64,000 nt of DNA from positions 1-64,000 of the forward strand of contig JBFWZA010000008.1 of NCBI GenBank assembly GCA_050185825.1, read 5' to 3'. Below are positions 42,150-50,426 of the stretch, piece after piece. Both the position numbers and the translations under genes were made by a program. Source of the DNA: SZUA-309 sp050185825. Its GTDB lineage: Bacteria > Pseudomonadota > Gammaproteobacteria > Pseudomonadales > Azotimanducaceae. Positions within the stretch are counted from its first letter, which is position 1; every line of letters starts with the position of its first letter. Below the pieces are notes generated by a model that saw only the letters and a program-made list of their open reading frames with translations, did no database searches and was not told the DNA's origin.

Positions 42150-43423
42150 GAAGCCTCCATCAGCGCCTTCCAGCGCCGCCACATGGCGCGCTGTGAAACC
42201 TCGTCTGTTACCTGCCCAACGATGGTGCCGTCTTCGCCCCGCTCTTCACGGTGCTGACCGCGCTGAAAGAGCAACCACGGATCCTGGTCGCATCTCAGGC
42301 CTTCAGTCACGCGGCTGAACATTTCGATGTCGTCGTGAATACCGCCGCCCTGAGGACTGTAGAACGCTTCGTAGGTACGCAGGCGCTGGGTATTGATCTC
42401 GTCTGGCACGCCCTCGAGCAGCGCAGGAGCCAGCAGCACCTCAGTGCGGTCGTGGCGGATCGGCCGGATCGTCCTGACCTGCTGACCGAGCACCACCAGA
42501 TTGGGAAAGACGTTCATGTGGGTGCCGCCGGCAGTCAGGACCGCTTCCGCACGCTGTTCCCCGTGAGCGGCCACCAGGTCCTGGTAGTATTGTCGGCCCC
42601 AGGAGGTCGCCTGGAGTGCTTGAATACGGGCGCGTGTATGGGTGCTGTTGTACTGGCGATAGTCGAGCAACGTGTGACCGTTGCCCAAAGCCCGACAGAG
42701 CGCTGCAGAGTTGCCGTCGAACATATCCACACGAGCGCCGCCGGGCCCGCGCAGGCCGGCGAAGAACGACTGGTGGGTAAAGTTCGGGTGGTAGCCGTCG
42801 ATGGAGTTTTCCATCTGCAGTTTCCAGTTGCCATCGTACGCCAGCTTGGACACGCCCGCCTGAACGCGGATCTTCCCTTCCGGAGAAAGGTCGCAGAACA
42901 GATCGATCTGCTCCATGCATGGCCGCCCCAGTTCCTCCTCGAGTTTCGCCCCATCGGCTGCGAGGCTCGCGAACACGAACCCGCGATAGTTGCTCACCCG
43001 AGGCGGCTTGCTGAGACCGAGCGAGCCCATATCGAGATTCTGGTAAGCCTCGGCGTAGGGCACACCGGCCAGTTCGCCGCTCAGCCGGTAGTGCCAGCCG
43101 TGGTACTCGCAGCGGAACCCCTCGGTATTCCCGGAGTCGGGCAGGCATACCAGCGCCGCTCGGTGACGGCACCGGTTGAACAGCACCTGGACGCGGTGGT
43201 CCCGGTCACGGCAGAAGATCACAGGCCGCGTGCCGAGGGTGCTGCGTTTGAAATCGCCGGGGCGGGGGATCTCGCTTTCGTGTCCGACGTATACCCAGCA
43301 ACGGGAGAAGATCCGGCCCAACTCTTCGCGAAAGATCGCGGGGTCGGTATAGACGTCACCATGCACGGCGTCCGGACGCACGAGATGATCATAGCTGGCC
43401 AACGTCTTCGCCTCGATACGCAT
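42146..43423 (-). CDS. Aromatic-ring-hydroxylating dioxygenase, alpha subunit
   Basis: The 425-residue subunit carries the Rieske site C85-x-H87...C105-x2-H108 (CRHR, CEYHGW), and the mononuclear iron site in QMENSIDGYHPNFTHQSF with D209, H212 and H217. The start is the ATG behind GGGGGAACC. It would add two oxygen atoms to an aromatic ring, giving a cis-dihydrodiol. Ferredoxin and reductase are not encoded nearby. The divergent PdxA-like gene makes a dihydrodiol dehydrogenase of the terephthalate type (TphB) a reasonable partner. Confidence 0.92.
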   Translation of the reverse strand: MRIEAKTLASYDHLVRPDAVHGDVYTDPAIFREELGRIFSRCWVYVGHESEIPRPGDFKRSTLGTRPVIFCRDRDHRVQVLFNRCRHRAALVCLPDSGNTEGFRCEYHGWHYRLSGELAGVPYAEAYQNLDMGSLGLSKPPRVSNYRGFVFASLAADGAKLEEELGRPCMEQIDLFCDLSPEGKIRVQAGVSKLAYDGNWKLQMENSIDGYHPNFTHQSFFAGLRGPGGARVDMFDGNSAALCRALGNGHTLLDYRQYNSTHTRARIQALQATSWGRQYYQDLVAAHGEQRAEAVLTAGGTHMNVFPNLVVLGQQVRTIRPIRHDRTEVLLAPALLEGVPDEINTQRLRTYEAFYSPQGGGIHDDIEMFSRVTEGLRCDQDPWLLFQRGQHREERGEDGTIVGQVTDEVSQRAMWRRWKALMEAS

Positions 43424-43504
43424 GGTTCCCCCCTGTGCTGGATACCAATGTGGATGCAACGGAGCCGGGTGATTGTACACGGGGTGACAGAATGGGGTCG
43501 ACAA

Positions 43505-43981
43505 TCAGTCGCTCGAGTCTCTCAGGGACCGCCCCGCCGCGAGCCGCAGCGGTGCGTACGAAATCACCGTCTCGCCGTGTTGGTTCACGACGTCGTTGCG
43601 GGTGCGCACCAGACCCCGATTGGGGTCCCTGGAGGTAGCCCGGCTTTCCAGTACCTCTACCTCCACGTGCACGGTATCTCCGACGAAGGTAGGGCCCTTG
43701 ACGTCGAAGGTCATCGACAGAAAGGCGAGGCCGGTCCGCTGCAGCGTCGCTTGCACCAGCAGTCCTTCGGCAATCGCATACACCAGCGCGCCTGGCACCA
43801 GGCGGCCTCCTCGAGGCGCGTGCCGAGCGGCGTACTCGGCATCCGTGAACAGCACCTCCACCATGCCGGTAGTGTTTATGAAGTTGACGAGGTCCGTTTC
43901 CGTGATGGTTCGTGCGAGCGTCCGGAAGCGTCTGCCCACCGGCAGATCCTCCCAAGCGATTCCGATGCCGACGATCTCCAT
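43505..43981 (-). CDS. MaoC-like protein
   Basis: This 158-residue hotdog protein begins at the ATG preceded by AGGGAGGG. FTDAEYAARHAPRGGRLVPGALVYAIAEGLLVQ is typical of MaoC-like proteins, with LVPG in place of PxHG as in the small MaoC at 17781. Catalytic residues are not plain. It lies upstream of the dioxygenase alpha gene on the same strand and is probably co-transcribed with it. A hydratase or a CoA-ester-binding role is possible. Confidence 0.75.
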   Translation of the reverse strand: MEIVGIGIAWEDLPVGRRFRTLARTITETDLVNFINTTGMVEVLFTDAEYAARHAPRGGRLVPGALVYAIAEGLLVQATLQRTGLAFLSMTFDVKGPTFVGDTVHVEVEVLESRATSRDPNRGLVRTRNDVVNQHGETVISYAPLRLAAGRSLRDSSD

Positions 43982-44048
43982 GGTCCCTCCCTTCCGGCAG
44001 CCCGCGTCCCGGGACTTGCCGTTCGGACTGCTGCGCGCGTAGTCTGTC

Positions 44049-44062
44049 GTAAAGTCACTTAC
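44049..44062. promoter_or_regulatory. Candidate MarR operator, site 7
   Basis: GTAAAGTCACTTAC has perfect outer arms (GTAA...TTAC) and one mismatch to GTAAG-N4-CTTAC. It lies between the divergent MaoC/dioxygenase operon (43981, minus) and the PdxA-like gene (44079, plus), 17 bases before the latter. Confidence 0.5.
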
Positions 44063-44078
44063 TGTTCCAGAAGGTCTC

Positions 44079-45068
44079 ATGGAGGAAAAACCACTGATCG
44101 GCATCACGCCTGGCGACCCCTGCGGCATTGGGCCCGAGGTCGTCGCAAAGGCGCTGGCGACCGGATTGCCCTATGCGAGCTGTCGTCCCGTGGTGATCGG
44201 CAGCGTGGCGGCGGTCGCACTGGGTGCCGAGGTGGCGGGAGTTGGCCTCGAGATCCGGCGCATCGAGGATCTGTCGCAGGCGGGGCGTGAGGAAGGAGCC
44301 GTGGATGTTCTCGATCCGGACAACCTCGAGGCAGCAGAGATAGAGCCAGGTGTCGCCAAGGCGAGTTGCGGGCGCGCCAATGGGCTGTGGCTCCAGCGTG
44401 CCGCCGACCTGGCCATGTCCGGCCGGATCGCAGCCAGCGTGATGGCTCCGGTCAACGGCGAGGCGCTGGCGAAGGGCGGCGTGAGAGGGGGACTGCCGGG
44501 CACCGATCCGAGGTCGCTTTATCTGACGTTGCTGTCCGGGCCCTTGCGGGTCGTGCACGTGTTCGATCACGTCCCCCTGGAGGACGTCTGCCGTAACCTC
44601 TCTCAGGAACTCGTCACACGTGCGATCATCCGTACGGCCGAATCCCTCGAGCGCTGGGGAATCGCCAATCCACGGGTCGGCGTTGCCGGACTGAACCCGC
44701 ACGCACTCGGGCGCCAGGAAAGGGAGTCGATCGGGCCCGGGGTGACCACCGCGGCAGAGGCCGGGGTTGCTGTTGAAGGTCCCATTGCACCGGACACGGT
44801 ATTCCGGCACTGTATTGAAGGCCGCTACGATGTGGTGATTGCGATGTTCCACGACCAGGGCCATATAGCCATCAAGACCTGGGGTTTCGAAGGCAATTGC
44901 GCCGTGTTCCTGGGCGCACCCTATCTATTTCTAAGCGTCGGCCATGGCACGGCCTACGACATTGCCGGGCGGGGGGTTGCCGATCACCAGATGATGCTGT
45001 CGGCCATACTCCAGGCTGCCAGCCTGGCATCGGGCCGCGGGTTCTGCCGAACGGAGCCATCCGTGTGA
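44079..45068 (+). CDS. PdxA-like NAD-dependent dehydrogenase (dihydrodiol dehydrogenase candidate)
   Basis: The 329-residue protein has the isocitrate/isopropylmalate dehydrogenase-like fold of PdxA: ITPGDPCGIGPE at the start, HVFDHVPLED, GLNPHALG and MFHDQGHIAIK with metal-binding histidines. PdxA2-type homologues next to Rieske dioxygenases act as decarboxylating cis-dihydrodiol dehydrogenases in terephthalate (TphB) and related pathways. Divergence from a dioxygenase alpha/beta pair favours that role over vitamin B6 synthesis. The shared palindrome supports co-regulation. Confidence 0.85.
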   Translation: MEEKPLIGITPGDPCGIGPEVVAKALATGLPYASCRPVVIGSVAAVALGAEVAGVGLEIRRIEDLSQAGREEGAVDVLDPDNLEAAEIEPGVAKASCGRANGLWLQRAADLAMSGRIAASVMAPVNGEALAKGGVRGGLPGTDPRSLYLTLLSGPLRVVHVFDHVPLEDVCRNLSQELVTRAIIRTAESLERWGIANPRVGVAGLNPHALGRQERESIGPGVTTAAEAGVAVEGPIAPDTVFRHCIEGRYDVVIAMFHDQGHIAIKTWGFEGNCAVFLGAPYLFLSVGHGTAYDIAGRGVADHQMMLSAILQAASLASGRGFCRTEPSV

Positions 45069-45409
45069 CGTCGCCAGTTCACCTGAGATGGGGTTCTCGT
45101 TCAAGCTAGGCGCGTTGCTCGGATTATGCGGCGTGCGGCCATGTCGATCCGCGCGATGCGGAATGCGTTTTTTCAAAGTCGAAGTCGCATCCTCGGGAAC
45201 TCTCTGCTGTGAGTTCCGTCACGAGCCGTCTTCGCTCCTCGATGTGTTCGGTACCGGCACCGTCAACCAAACCCAGGCTGTCCGAAGAGTGGGGGTCACT
45301 CCAGAGTGGAGACTCAGTGGCAATGGATTGAGGAGATGAGCGGTCCGGCGCCACACCATATCTGCTTTGACGTTGAGAGGCTGACCGCGGCGAGTGAGGC
45401 TGCTACCCG
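45069..45409. other. Intergenic stretch without a gene
   Basis: These 341 bases separate the PdxA-like gene and the transporter operon. No frame has family resemblance. I did not find a copy of the catabolic palindrome, a clear sigma-70 promoter or a terminator hairpin here, although the promoter for the transporter operon must lie in this region or upstream. Confidence 0.4.
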
Positions 45410-45421
45410 GTGGATCCGAAC

Positions 45422-46489
45422 ATGAACAACACGGCTTGGGCCTTTCGGTTCGGGGTAGTTGCCGCAGTCGCTGTCACGGCGCTGTACTTCTGGTGGCAGC
45501 ACGACGGCAACGGGGCGCTGGAGCACATCGCCAGCGGCAACGGCCGTATCGAGGCGGTGGAAATCGACATCGCTGCCCGCCAGCCGGGGCGCGTCGAATC
45601 CATCGAGGTGCGCGAAGGCGAGATGGTCAGCGCCGGCCAGGTGCTGGCGCACATGGACACCGAGTCCCTCCGAGCACAACTGCGGCAGGCCGAAGCACGA
45701 CTACGGCAGAGTGAAGACGCCGTCGATACCTCGCGCAGTCTACTGGCCCAGCGTGAGAGCGAGAAGGTCGCCGTACAGGCTTTGGTGGAGCAACGGCTAA
45801 CGGAGCTGTCGGCCGCGCAACGGCGGGCGCAGCGCCTTACCGATCTGCGCCGGGAGGCGTTCATCTCGCAGCAACAGCTTGACGACCAGACCGAAGCGGT
45901 CGACCGAGCCGTTGCGGCGCTGGCGGTGGCCCGGGCGCAGGTGGCCGCCAGCGATGCAGCGATCGCGGCCGCCCATAACCAGATTCGGGGCAGCGAGTCG
46001 GCAGTGGAAGCGGCGCGTGCGGAAATCGATCGCATCCGAACCGACATCGAGGACAGCGCGCTCAAAGCGCCACGCGATGGCCGTGTGCAGTTGATCGTAG
46101 CCCGCCCCGGTGAGGTGGTGGGCGCCGGTGGGCGCGTGCTCAACCTGGTGGACCTGAGGGACGTGTATATGACGTTCTTTCTGCCCACCGGCGCGGCCGG
46201 TCGCGTTGCCATGGGCGTCGAGGCGCGCCTGGTGCTCGACGCGGTGCCGCAGTATGTGATCCCGGCGCGCATTTCCTACGTGGCCGACGTCGCGCAGTTC
46301 ACCCCCAAAACGGTGGAGACTCAGGTCGAGCGCGAAAAGTTGATGTTCCGGGTGCGGGCGCAGGTTCCGCCGGAGCTGCTGGAGAAGCACTTGACCCAGG
46401 TCAAGACTGGCCTGCCCGGCGTTGCCCACGTCAAACTCGATGCCGATAAGCCCTGGCCGCCGCAGTTACAGGTGAGGCTGCCGGAATGA
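45422..46489 (+). CDS. yhiI: HlyD-family membrane fusion protein (YhiI-like)
   Basis: The 355-residue periplasmic adaptor has one N-terminal transmembrane segment (VVAAVAVTALYFWW), a lipoyl/barrel-sandwich hybrid half (IAARQPGRVESIEVREG), a coiled coil of Gln/Ala/Arg-rich heptads (about residues 80-200), and the second hybrid half with beta-barrel LKAPRDGRVQLIV. ATG at 45422 is chosen; GTG at 45410 adds four residues. The next gene is a RbbA-like fused ABC protein with which it overlaps by four bases, as in E. coli yhiI-rbbA-yhhJ. Confidence 0.88.
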   Translation: MNNTAWAFRFGVVAAVAVTALYFWWQHDGNGALEHIASGNGRIEAVEIDIAARQPGRVESIEVREGEMVSAGQVLAHMDTESLRAQLRQAEARLRQSEDAVDTSRSLLAQRESEKVAVQALVEQRLTELSAAQRRAQRLTDLRREAFISQQQLDDQTEAVDRAVAALAVARAQVAASDAAIAAAHNQIRGSESAVEAARAEIDRIRTDIEDSALKAPRDGRVQLIVARPGEVVGAGGRVLNLVDLRDVYMTFFLPTGAAGRVAMGVEARLVLDAVPQYVIPARISYVADVAQFTPKTVETQVEREKLMFRVRAQVPPELLEKHLTQVKTGLPGVAHVKLDADKPWPPQLQVRLPE

Positions 46490-49248
46490 ACGGCGCTGCC
46501 GTCCCAGCGTCCGCCCCGGTGGCGTGCCTGCGTGGTGTCGGGCTGCGCTACGGCAATGCGCAGGGGCTCCTGGATATCGACGTCGATGTCCCCGCCGGGG
46601 TGATGGCCGGTTTGATCGGTCCGGACGGGGTGGGCAAATCCAGCCTGCTCGCGCTGGTGTCGGGCGCGCGTGCCCGTCAGACCGGGCGCATCGAGGTGCT
46701 GGGTGGCGACATGGCCAGAGCGCGCTTTCGTGCGGACGTTTGCCCGCGCATCGCCTACATGCCGCAGGGGTTGGGCAAAAACCTCTATCCGACCCTGTCA
46801 GTCTTCGAGAACGTGAACTTCTTTGGCCGCCTGTTCGGTCATGCCCGGGCCGAGCGCGAGCGGCGGATTGGCGCGCTGCTTGCCGCTACCGGGCTCGCGC
46901 CGTTCGCCGGTCGCCCGGCCGGTAAGCTTTCGGGCGGCATGAAGCAGAAACTCGGTCTGTGCTGTGCGCTGATCCACGATCCCGACCTGCTGATCCTCGA
47001 CGAGCCCACTACCGGTGTTGACCCGCTGTCACGACGGCAGTTCTGGGCGCTGATCGACGACATCCGCGCTGAGCGACCGGACATGAGCGTACTGGTGGCC
47101 ACCGCTTACATGGAGGAGGCTGCGCGTTTCGACTGGCTTGCGGCCATGCATGCGGGCCGCGTGCTCGCAACGGGCGCGCCTGCCGAACTACTGGCGCGCA
47201 CCGCTTGCGACACGCTGGACGAGGCCTTCATCGCGTTGCTGCCTGAAGCGGAACGCGCCGGCCACCGGCCGGTGGAGATCGTGCGGTACGCGGCCGACGC
47301 CCGAACGGAGGTGGCCATCGAGGCACGCGACCTCACCATGCGATTTGGCGACTTCACGGCAGTGGACCGGGTGAATTTCCGCATCCGCCGCGGCGAGATC
47401 TTCGGTTTCCTCGGTTCCAATGGCTGTGGTAAGACCACCACTATGAAGATGCTCGCCGGGCTGCTCGCCGCGAGCGAGGGCGAGGCTCTGCTGTTCGGCA
47501 GGCCGCTTGATCCCCACGACCTGGATACCCGCCGACGCGTTGGCTTCATGACCCAGAGCTTCTCGCTCTACAGCGAGCTCACCGTGCGCCAGAACCTGGT
47601 GCTGCACGCGCGCCTGTTCGGCCTGGCGGAGGCGGACATTGAATCCCGCGTGCAGGCCATGGCAGATCGTTTCGACCTGGCAGACATATTCGGTGCGCTG
47701 CCCGACGCTCTGCCGCTGGGCGACCGCCAGCGCCTGTCGCTGGCGGTGGCGATGATTCACGGTCCGGAGATGCTGATTCTCGACGAGCCTACCTCCGGGG
47801 TAGATCCGGTGGCGCGCGACACCTTCTGGCACGCTCTCATCGAGCTGTCGCGGCGCGACGGCGTGACCATCTTCATCTCGACCCACTTCATGAACGAGGC
47901 CGAACGTTGCGACCGCATATCGCTGATGCACGCCGGGCGCGTGCTGATCAGCGACACGCCGCAGGCCATCATAGCGGGGCACGGTGCGCCGACGCTGGAG
48001 GATGCCTTCGTTGCGCACCTGCAGGCGGCCATCGAGGAACCGCCGCGGGAGTCAAACCGGCAAGCCGGACCAGCGGCCTTGCCCGTCGCCCGGCTGACGC
48101 CATTGCACGCTGCCCGCCGCACCTTCAGTGCGCGGCGGCTCTTCAGCTTCACGCAACGCGAGGCGCTGGAACTCAAGCGGGACCCGATCCGTCTGAGTCT
48201 TGCCGCGTTGGGAAGTATCGTGTTGATGCTGGTACTGGGCTTCGGCATCACGCTGGATGTGGAGGATCTGACCTATGCGGTGCTCGATCACGATCAGACG
48301 AGCATCAGCCGCGATTACAGCCTGAGTCTGTCGGGATCCCGCTATTTCAAGGAGCGCGCGCCGCTCACCGACTACGCCGAGCTTGACCGGCGCATGCGCG
48401 CTGGCGAGATCAGCCTGGCCATCGAGATTCCGCCGGGCTTCGGGCGTGATCTGTTGCGCGGCCGGTCGGTCCAGGTCGGCGCCTGGATCGACGGTGCCAT
48501 GCCGCAGCGGGCCGAGACGGTGCGCGGCTATGTGCAGGGCATCCATCAGCACTGGTTGGGCGAGCGCCTGCGTGAGGCTCTCGGCGAAGCTGCCGTAGCG
48601 CCTCTGGTCACGGTAGAGACGCGCTTTCGCTACAACCCCGACGTACGCAGCCTGCCGGCAATGGTGCCGGCGGTGATTCCGCTGCTGCTGATGCTGATCC
48701 CGGCCATCCTCGCCGCCCTGTCGGTGGTGCGTGAAAAGGAGCTGGGCTCGATCATCAACTTCTACGTCACGCCAGCTACCCCACTGGAATTTCTGCTGGG
48801 CAAGCAGATTCCCTACATCGTGCTCGCCATGGCGAGTTTTCTGCTCCTGGTAGTGATGGCCGTGGTGTTGTTCCGGGTGCCGGTCACCGGCAGCTTCGCG
48901 GCGCTTTCGCTGGGCGCGCTGCTCTATGTGATCAGCGCCACCGCCTTCGGCCTGCTGATTTCCTCCTTCGTGCGCAGCCAGGTGGCTGCCCTGTTCGGCA
49001 CCGCGCTGCTGACGATCTTGCCGGCCGTACAGTTCTCCGGCCTCATCGATCCGGTCAGCTCGCTGGAAAGCGCGGGACGCCTGATCGGGGAAATCTTTCC
49101 CACCACCCACTTCGTCATCATCGCGCGCGGCACTTTCTCGAAGGCACTTGATTTCGGCGATCTCCGGGCTTCCTTCCGTCCTCTGCTGATCAGTGGGCCC
49201 GTCCTGATCGGTCTGACCGCCGTGCTCCTCAGGAAGCAGGCCCGATGA
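46486..49248 (+). CDS. rbbA: RbbA-like ABC transporter: two ATPase domains fused to a membrane domain
   Basis: The 920-residue protein has NBD1 with Walker A GPDGVGKS (45-52), signature LSGGMKQ and Walker B LLILDEPTTG. NBD2 has Walker A GSNGCGKT, a degenerate signature LPLGDRQRLS and Walker B MLILDEPTSG. The C-terminal part is an ABC-2 type permease with about six transmembrane segments. This is the E. coli RbbA (YhiH) arrangement, described as a ribosome-associated ATPase and also as an exporter component. Both neighbours match the E. coli operon order. The substrate may be a drug or an organic compound; the cluster context suggests export of toxic hydrocarbon or acid, which is inference. 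Confidence 0.9.
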   Translation: MNGAAVPASAPVACLRGVGLRYGNAQGLLDIDVDVPAGVMAGLIGPDGVGKSSLLALVSGARARQTGRIEVLGGDMARARFRADVCPRIAYMPQGLGKNLYPTLSVFENVNFFGRLFGHARAERERRIGALLAATGLAPFAGRPAGKLSGGMKQKLGLCCALIHDPDLLILDEPTTGVDPLSRRQFWALIDDIRAERPDMSVLVATAYMEEAARFDWLAAMHAGRVLATGAPAELLARTACDTLDEAFIALLPEAERAGHRPVEIVRYAADARTEVAIEARDLTMRFGDFTAVDRVNFRIRRGEIFGFLGSNGCGKTTTMKMLAGLLAASEGEALLFGRPLDPHDLDTRRRVGFMTQSFSLYSELTVRQNLVLHARLFGLAEADIESRVQAMADRFDLADIFGALPDALPLGDRQRLSLAVAMIHGPEMLILDEPTSGVDPVARDTFWHALIELSRRDGVTIFISTHFMNEAERCDRISLMHAGRVLISDTPQAIIAGHGAPTLEDAFVAHLQAAIEEPPRESNRQAGPAALPVARLTPLHAARRTFSARRLFSFTQREALELKRDPIRLSLAALGSIVLMLVLGFGITLDVEDLTYAVLDHDQTSISRDYSLSLSGSRYFKERAPLTDYAELDRRMRAGEISLAIEIPPGFGRDLLRGRSVQVGAWIDGAMPQRAETVRGYVQGIHQHWLGERLREALGEAAVAPLVTVETRFRYNPDVRSLPAMVPAVIPLLLMLIPAILAALSVVREKELGSIINFYVTPATPLEFLLGKQIPYIVLAMASFLLLVVMAVVLFRVPVTGSFAALSLGALLYVISATAFGLLISSFVRSQVAALFGTALLTILPAVQFSGLIDPVSSLESAGRLIGEIFPTTHFVIIARGTFSKALDFGDLRASFRPLLISGPVLIGLTAVLLRKQAR

Positions 49249-50375
49249 ACCGACAACGCCTGCGCAACATCGCCCAGCTCGGCCTGAAGGAACTGCGCAG
49301 CCTGCTGCGCGACCGGATCATGCTGGTGCTGATCGTCTACGCCTTCAGTATTTCGATATACACTGCCGCCACTGCGATGCCGGAGACGCTCAACAAGGCG
49401 CCCATCGCCGTCATCGACGAGGATCGCTCGCCGCTGTCACAGCACATCATCGATGCTTTGTATCCGCCGTATTTCATGCCGCCGGCGCTGATCACCGCGG
49501 CCGAGCTGGACATGCGCATGGATGCCGGACTCGACACGTTCGCCCTGCACATTCCGGCTGACTTCCAGCGCGATGTGCTCGCCGGGCGCGCTCCGGCCAT
49601 ACAGCTGAGCGTGGATGCGACGCGCATGAGTCAGGCCTTCACCGGCAGCGGTCACATTCAGGCCATCGTCCAGGATCAGGTCAACGAGTTCGTGAGCCGT
49701 CAACGCGCGGCGACGAGTCTGCCGGTGGGACTGGCTCTGCGTGCCCGCTTCAACCCGGAACTGAACAAGGCCTGGTTCGGCGGGGTGATGCAGATCATCA
49801 ACAATATCACCATGCTGTCCATCGTGCTCACCGGCGCCGCGCTGATCCGGGAGCGCGAGCACGGTACCCTGGAGCATCTGCTGGTGATGCCGGTCACCCC
49901 GTTCGAGATCATGTCCGCCAAGGTGCTGGCAATGGCGGCGGTGGTCCTGCTCGCCTCGGCCTTTGCTCTCAATGTCGTGGTGCGAGGATTTATGGGCGTG
50001 CCCATCGAAGGATCGCTGCCGCTTTTCTTCACCGGCACTGCCCTGCACCTGTTCGCCACCACCTCGCTGGGCATCTTCCTGGCCACGCTGGCACGCTCGA
50101 TGCCGCAGTTCGGCATGATGCTGCTGATGGTGCTGCTGCCCCTGCAGATGCTCTCTGGCGGCATCACGCCGCGCGAAAGCATGCCCGAGCTGGTCCAGCT
50201 CGTGATGCTGGCTGCACCCAACACCCACTTCGTACTGTTGTCTCAGGGCATCCTCTATCGTGGGGCAGGCCTGGATGTGGTCTGGCCACAGCTGATGAGC
50301 CTGGCCGTAATCGGGTCAACCTTGTTCATGTTCTCGCTGGCGCGGTTCCGCAAATCCCTGGCGTCGATGGCGTAG
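49245..50375 (+). CDS. yhhJ: ABC-2 type permease (YhhJ-like)
   Basis: The 376-residue membrane protein has an N-terminal transmembrane segment (IMLVLIVYAFSISIYTAA), a large periplasmic domain with the DEDRSPLSQ element, and about five C-terminal transmembrane segments, typical of YhhJ/YhgE-like ABC-2 permeases. It overlaps rbbA by four bases and completes the three-gene exporter. With the C-terminal permease half of the fused protein it would form the heterodimeric channel. Confidence 0.88.
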   Translation: MNRQRLRNIAQLGLKELRSLLRDRIMLVLIVYAFSISIYTAATAMPETLNKAPIAVIDEDRSPLSQHIIDALYPPYFMPPALITAAELDMRMDAGLDTFALHIPADFQRDVLAGRAPAIQLSVDATRMSQAFTGSGHIQAIVQDQVNEFVSRQRAATSLPVGLALRARFNPELNKAWFGGVMQIINNITMLSIVLTGAALIREREHGTLEHLLVMPVTPFEIMSAKVLAMAAVVLLASAFALNVVVRGFMGVPIEGSLPLFFTGTALHLFATTSLGIFLATLARSMPQFGMMLLMVLLPLQMLSGGITPRESMPELVQLVMLAAPNTHFVLLSQGILYRGAGLDVVWPQLMSLAVIGSTLFMFSLARFRKSLASMA

Positions 50376-50381
50376 GACTGG

Positions 50382-50396
50382 AGCCGGCGACCGGCT
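50382..50396. terminator. Short GC-rich hairpin between convergent genes
   Basis: AGCCGG-CGA-CCGGCT forms a 6-bp stem with a 3-base loop immediately after the permease stop and ahead of the end of the convergent ligase gene. There is no T-run, so intrinsic termination is uncertain. Confidence 0.3.
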
Positions 50397-50426
50397 GGAC
50401 ACCGATCACCGTTTGGGACTCCAGGC

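Noticed and set aside
42251..44290. 679-residue open frame on the plus strand
   Set aside because: It lies antisense to the Rieske alpha and MaoC genes and runs out of frame into the PdxA-like gene. No family resemblance; a consequence of high GC.
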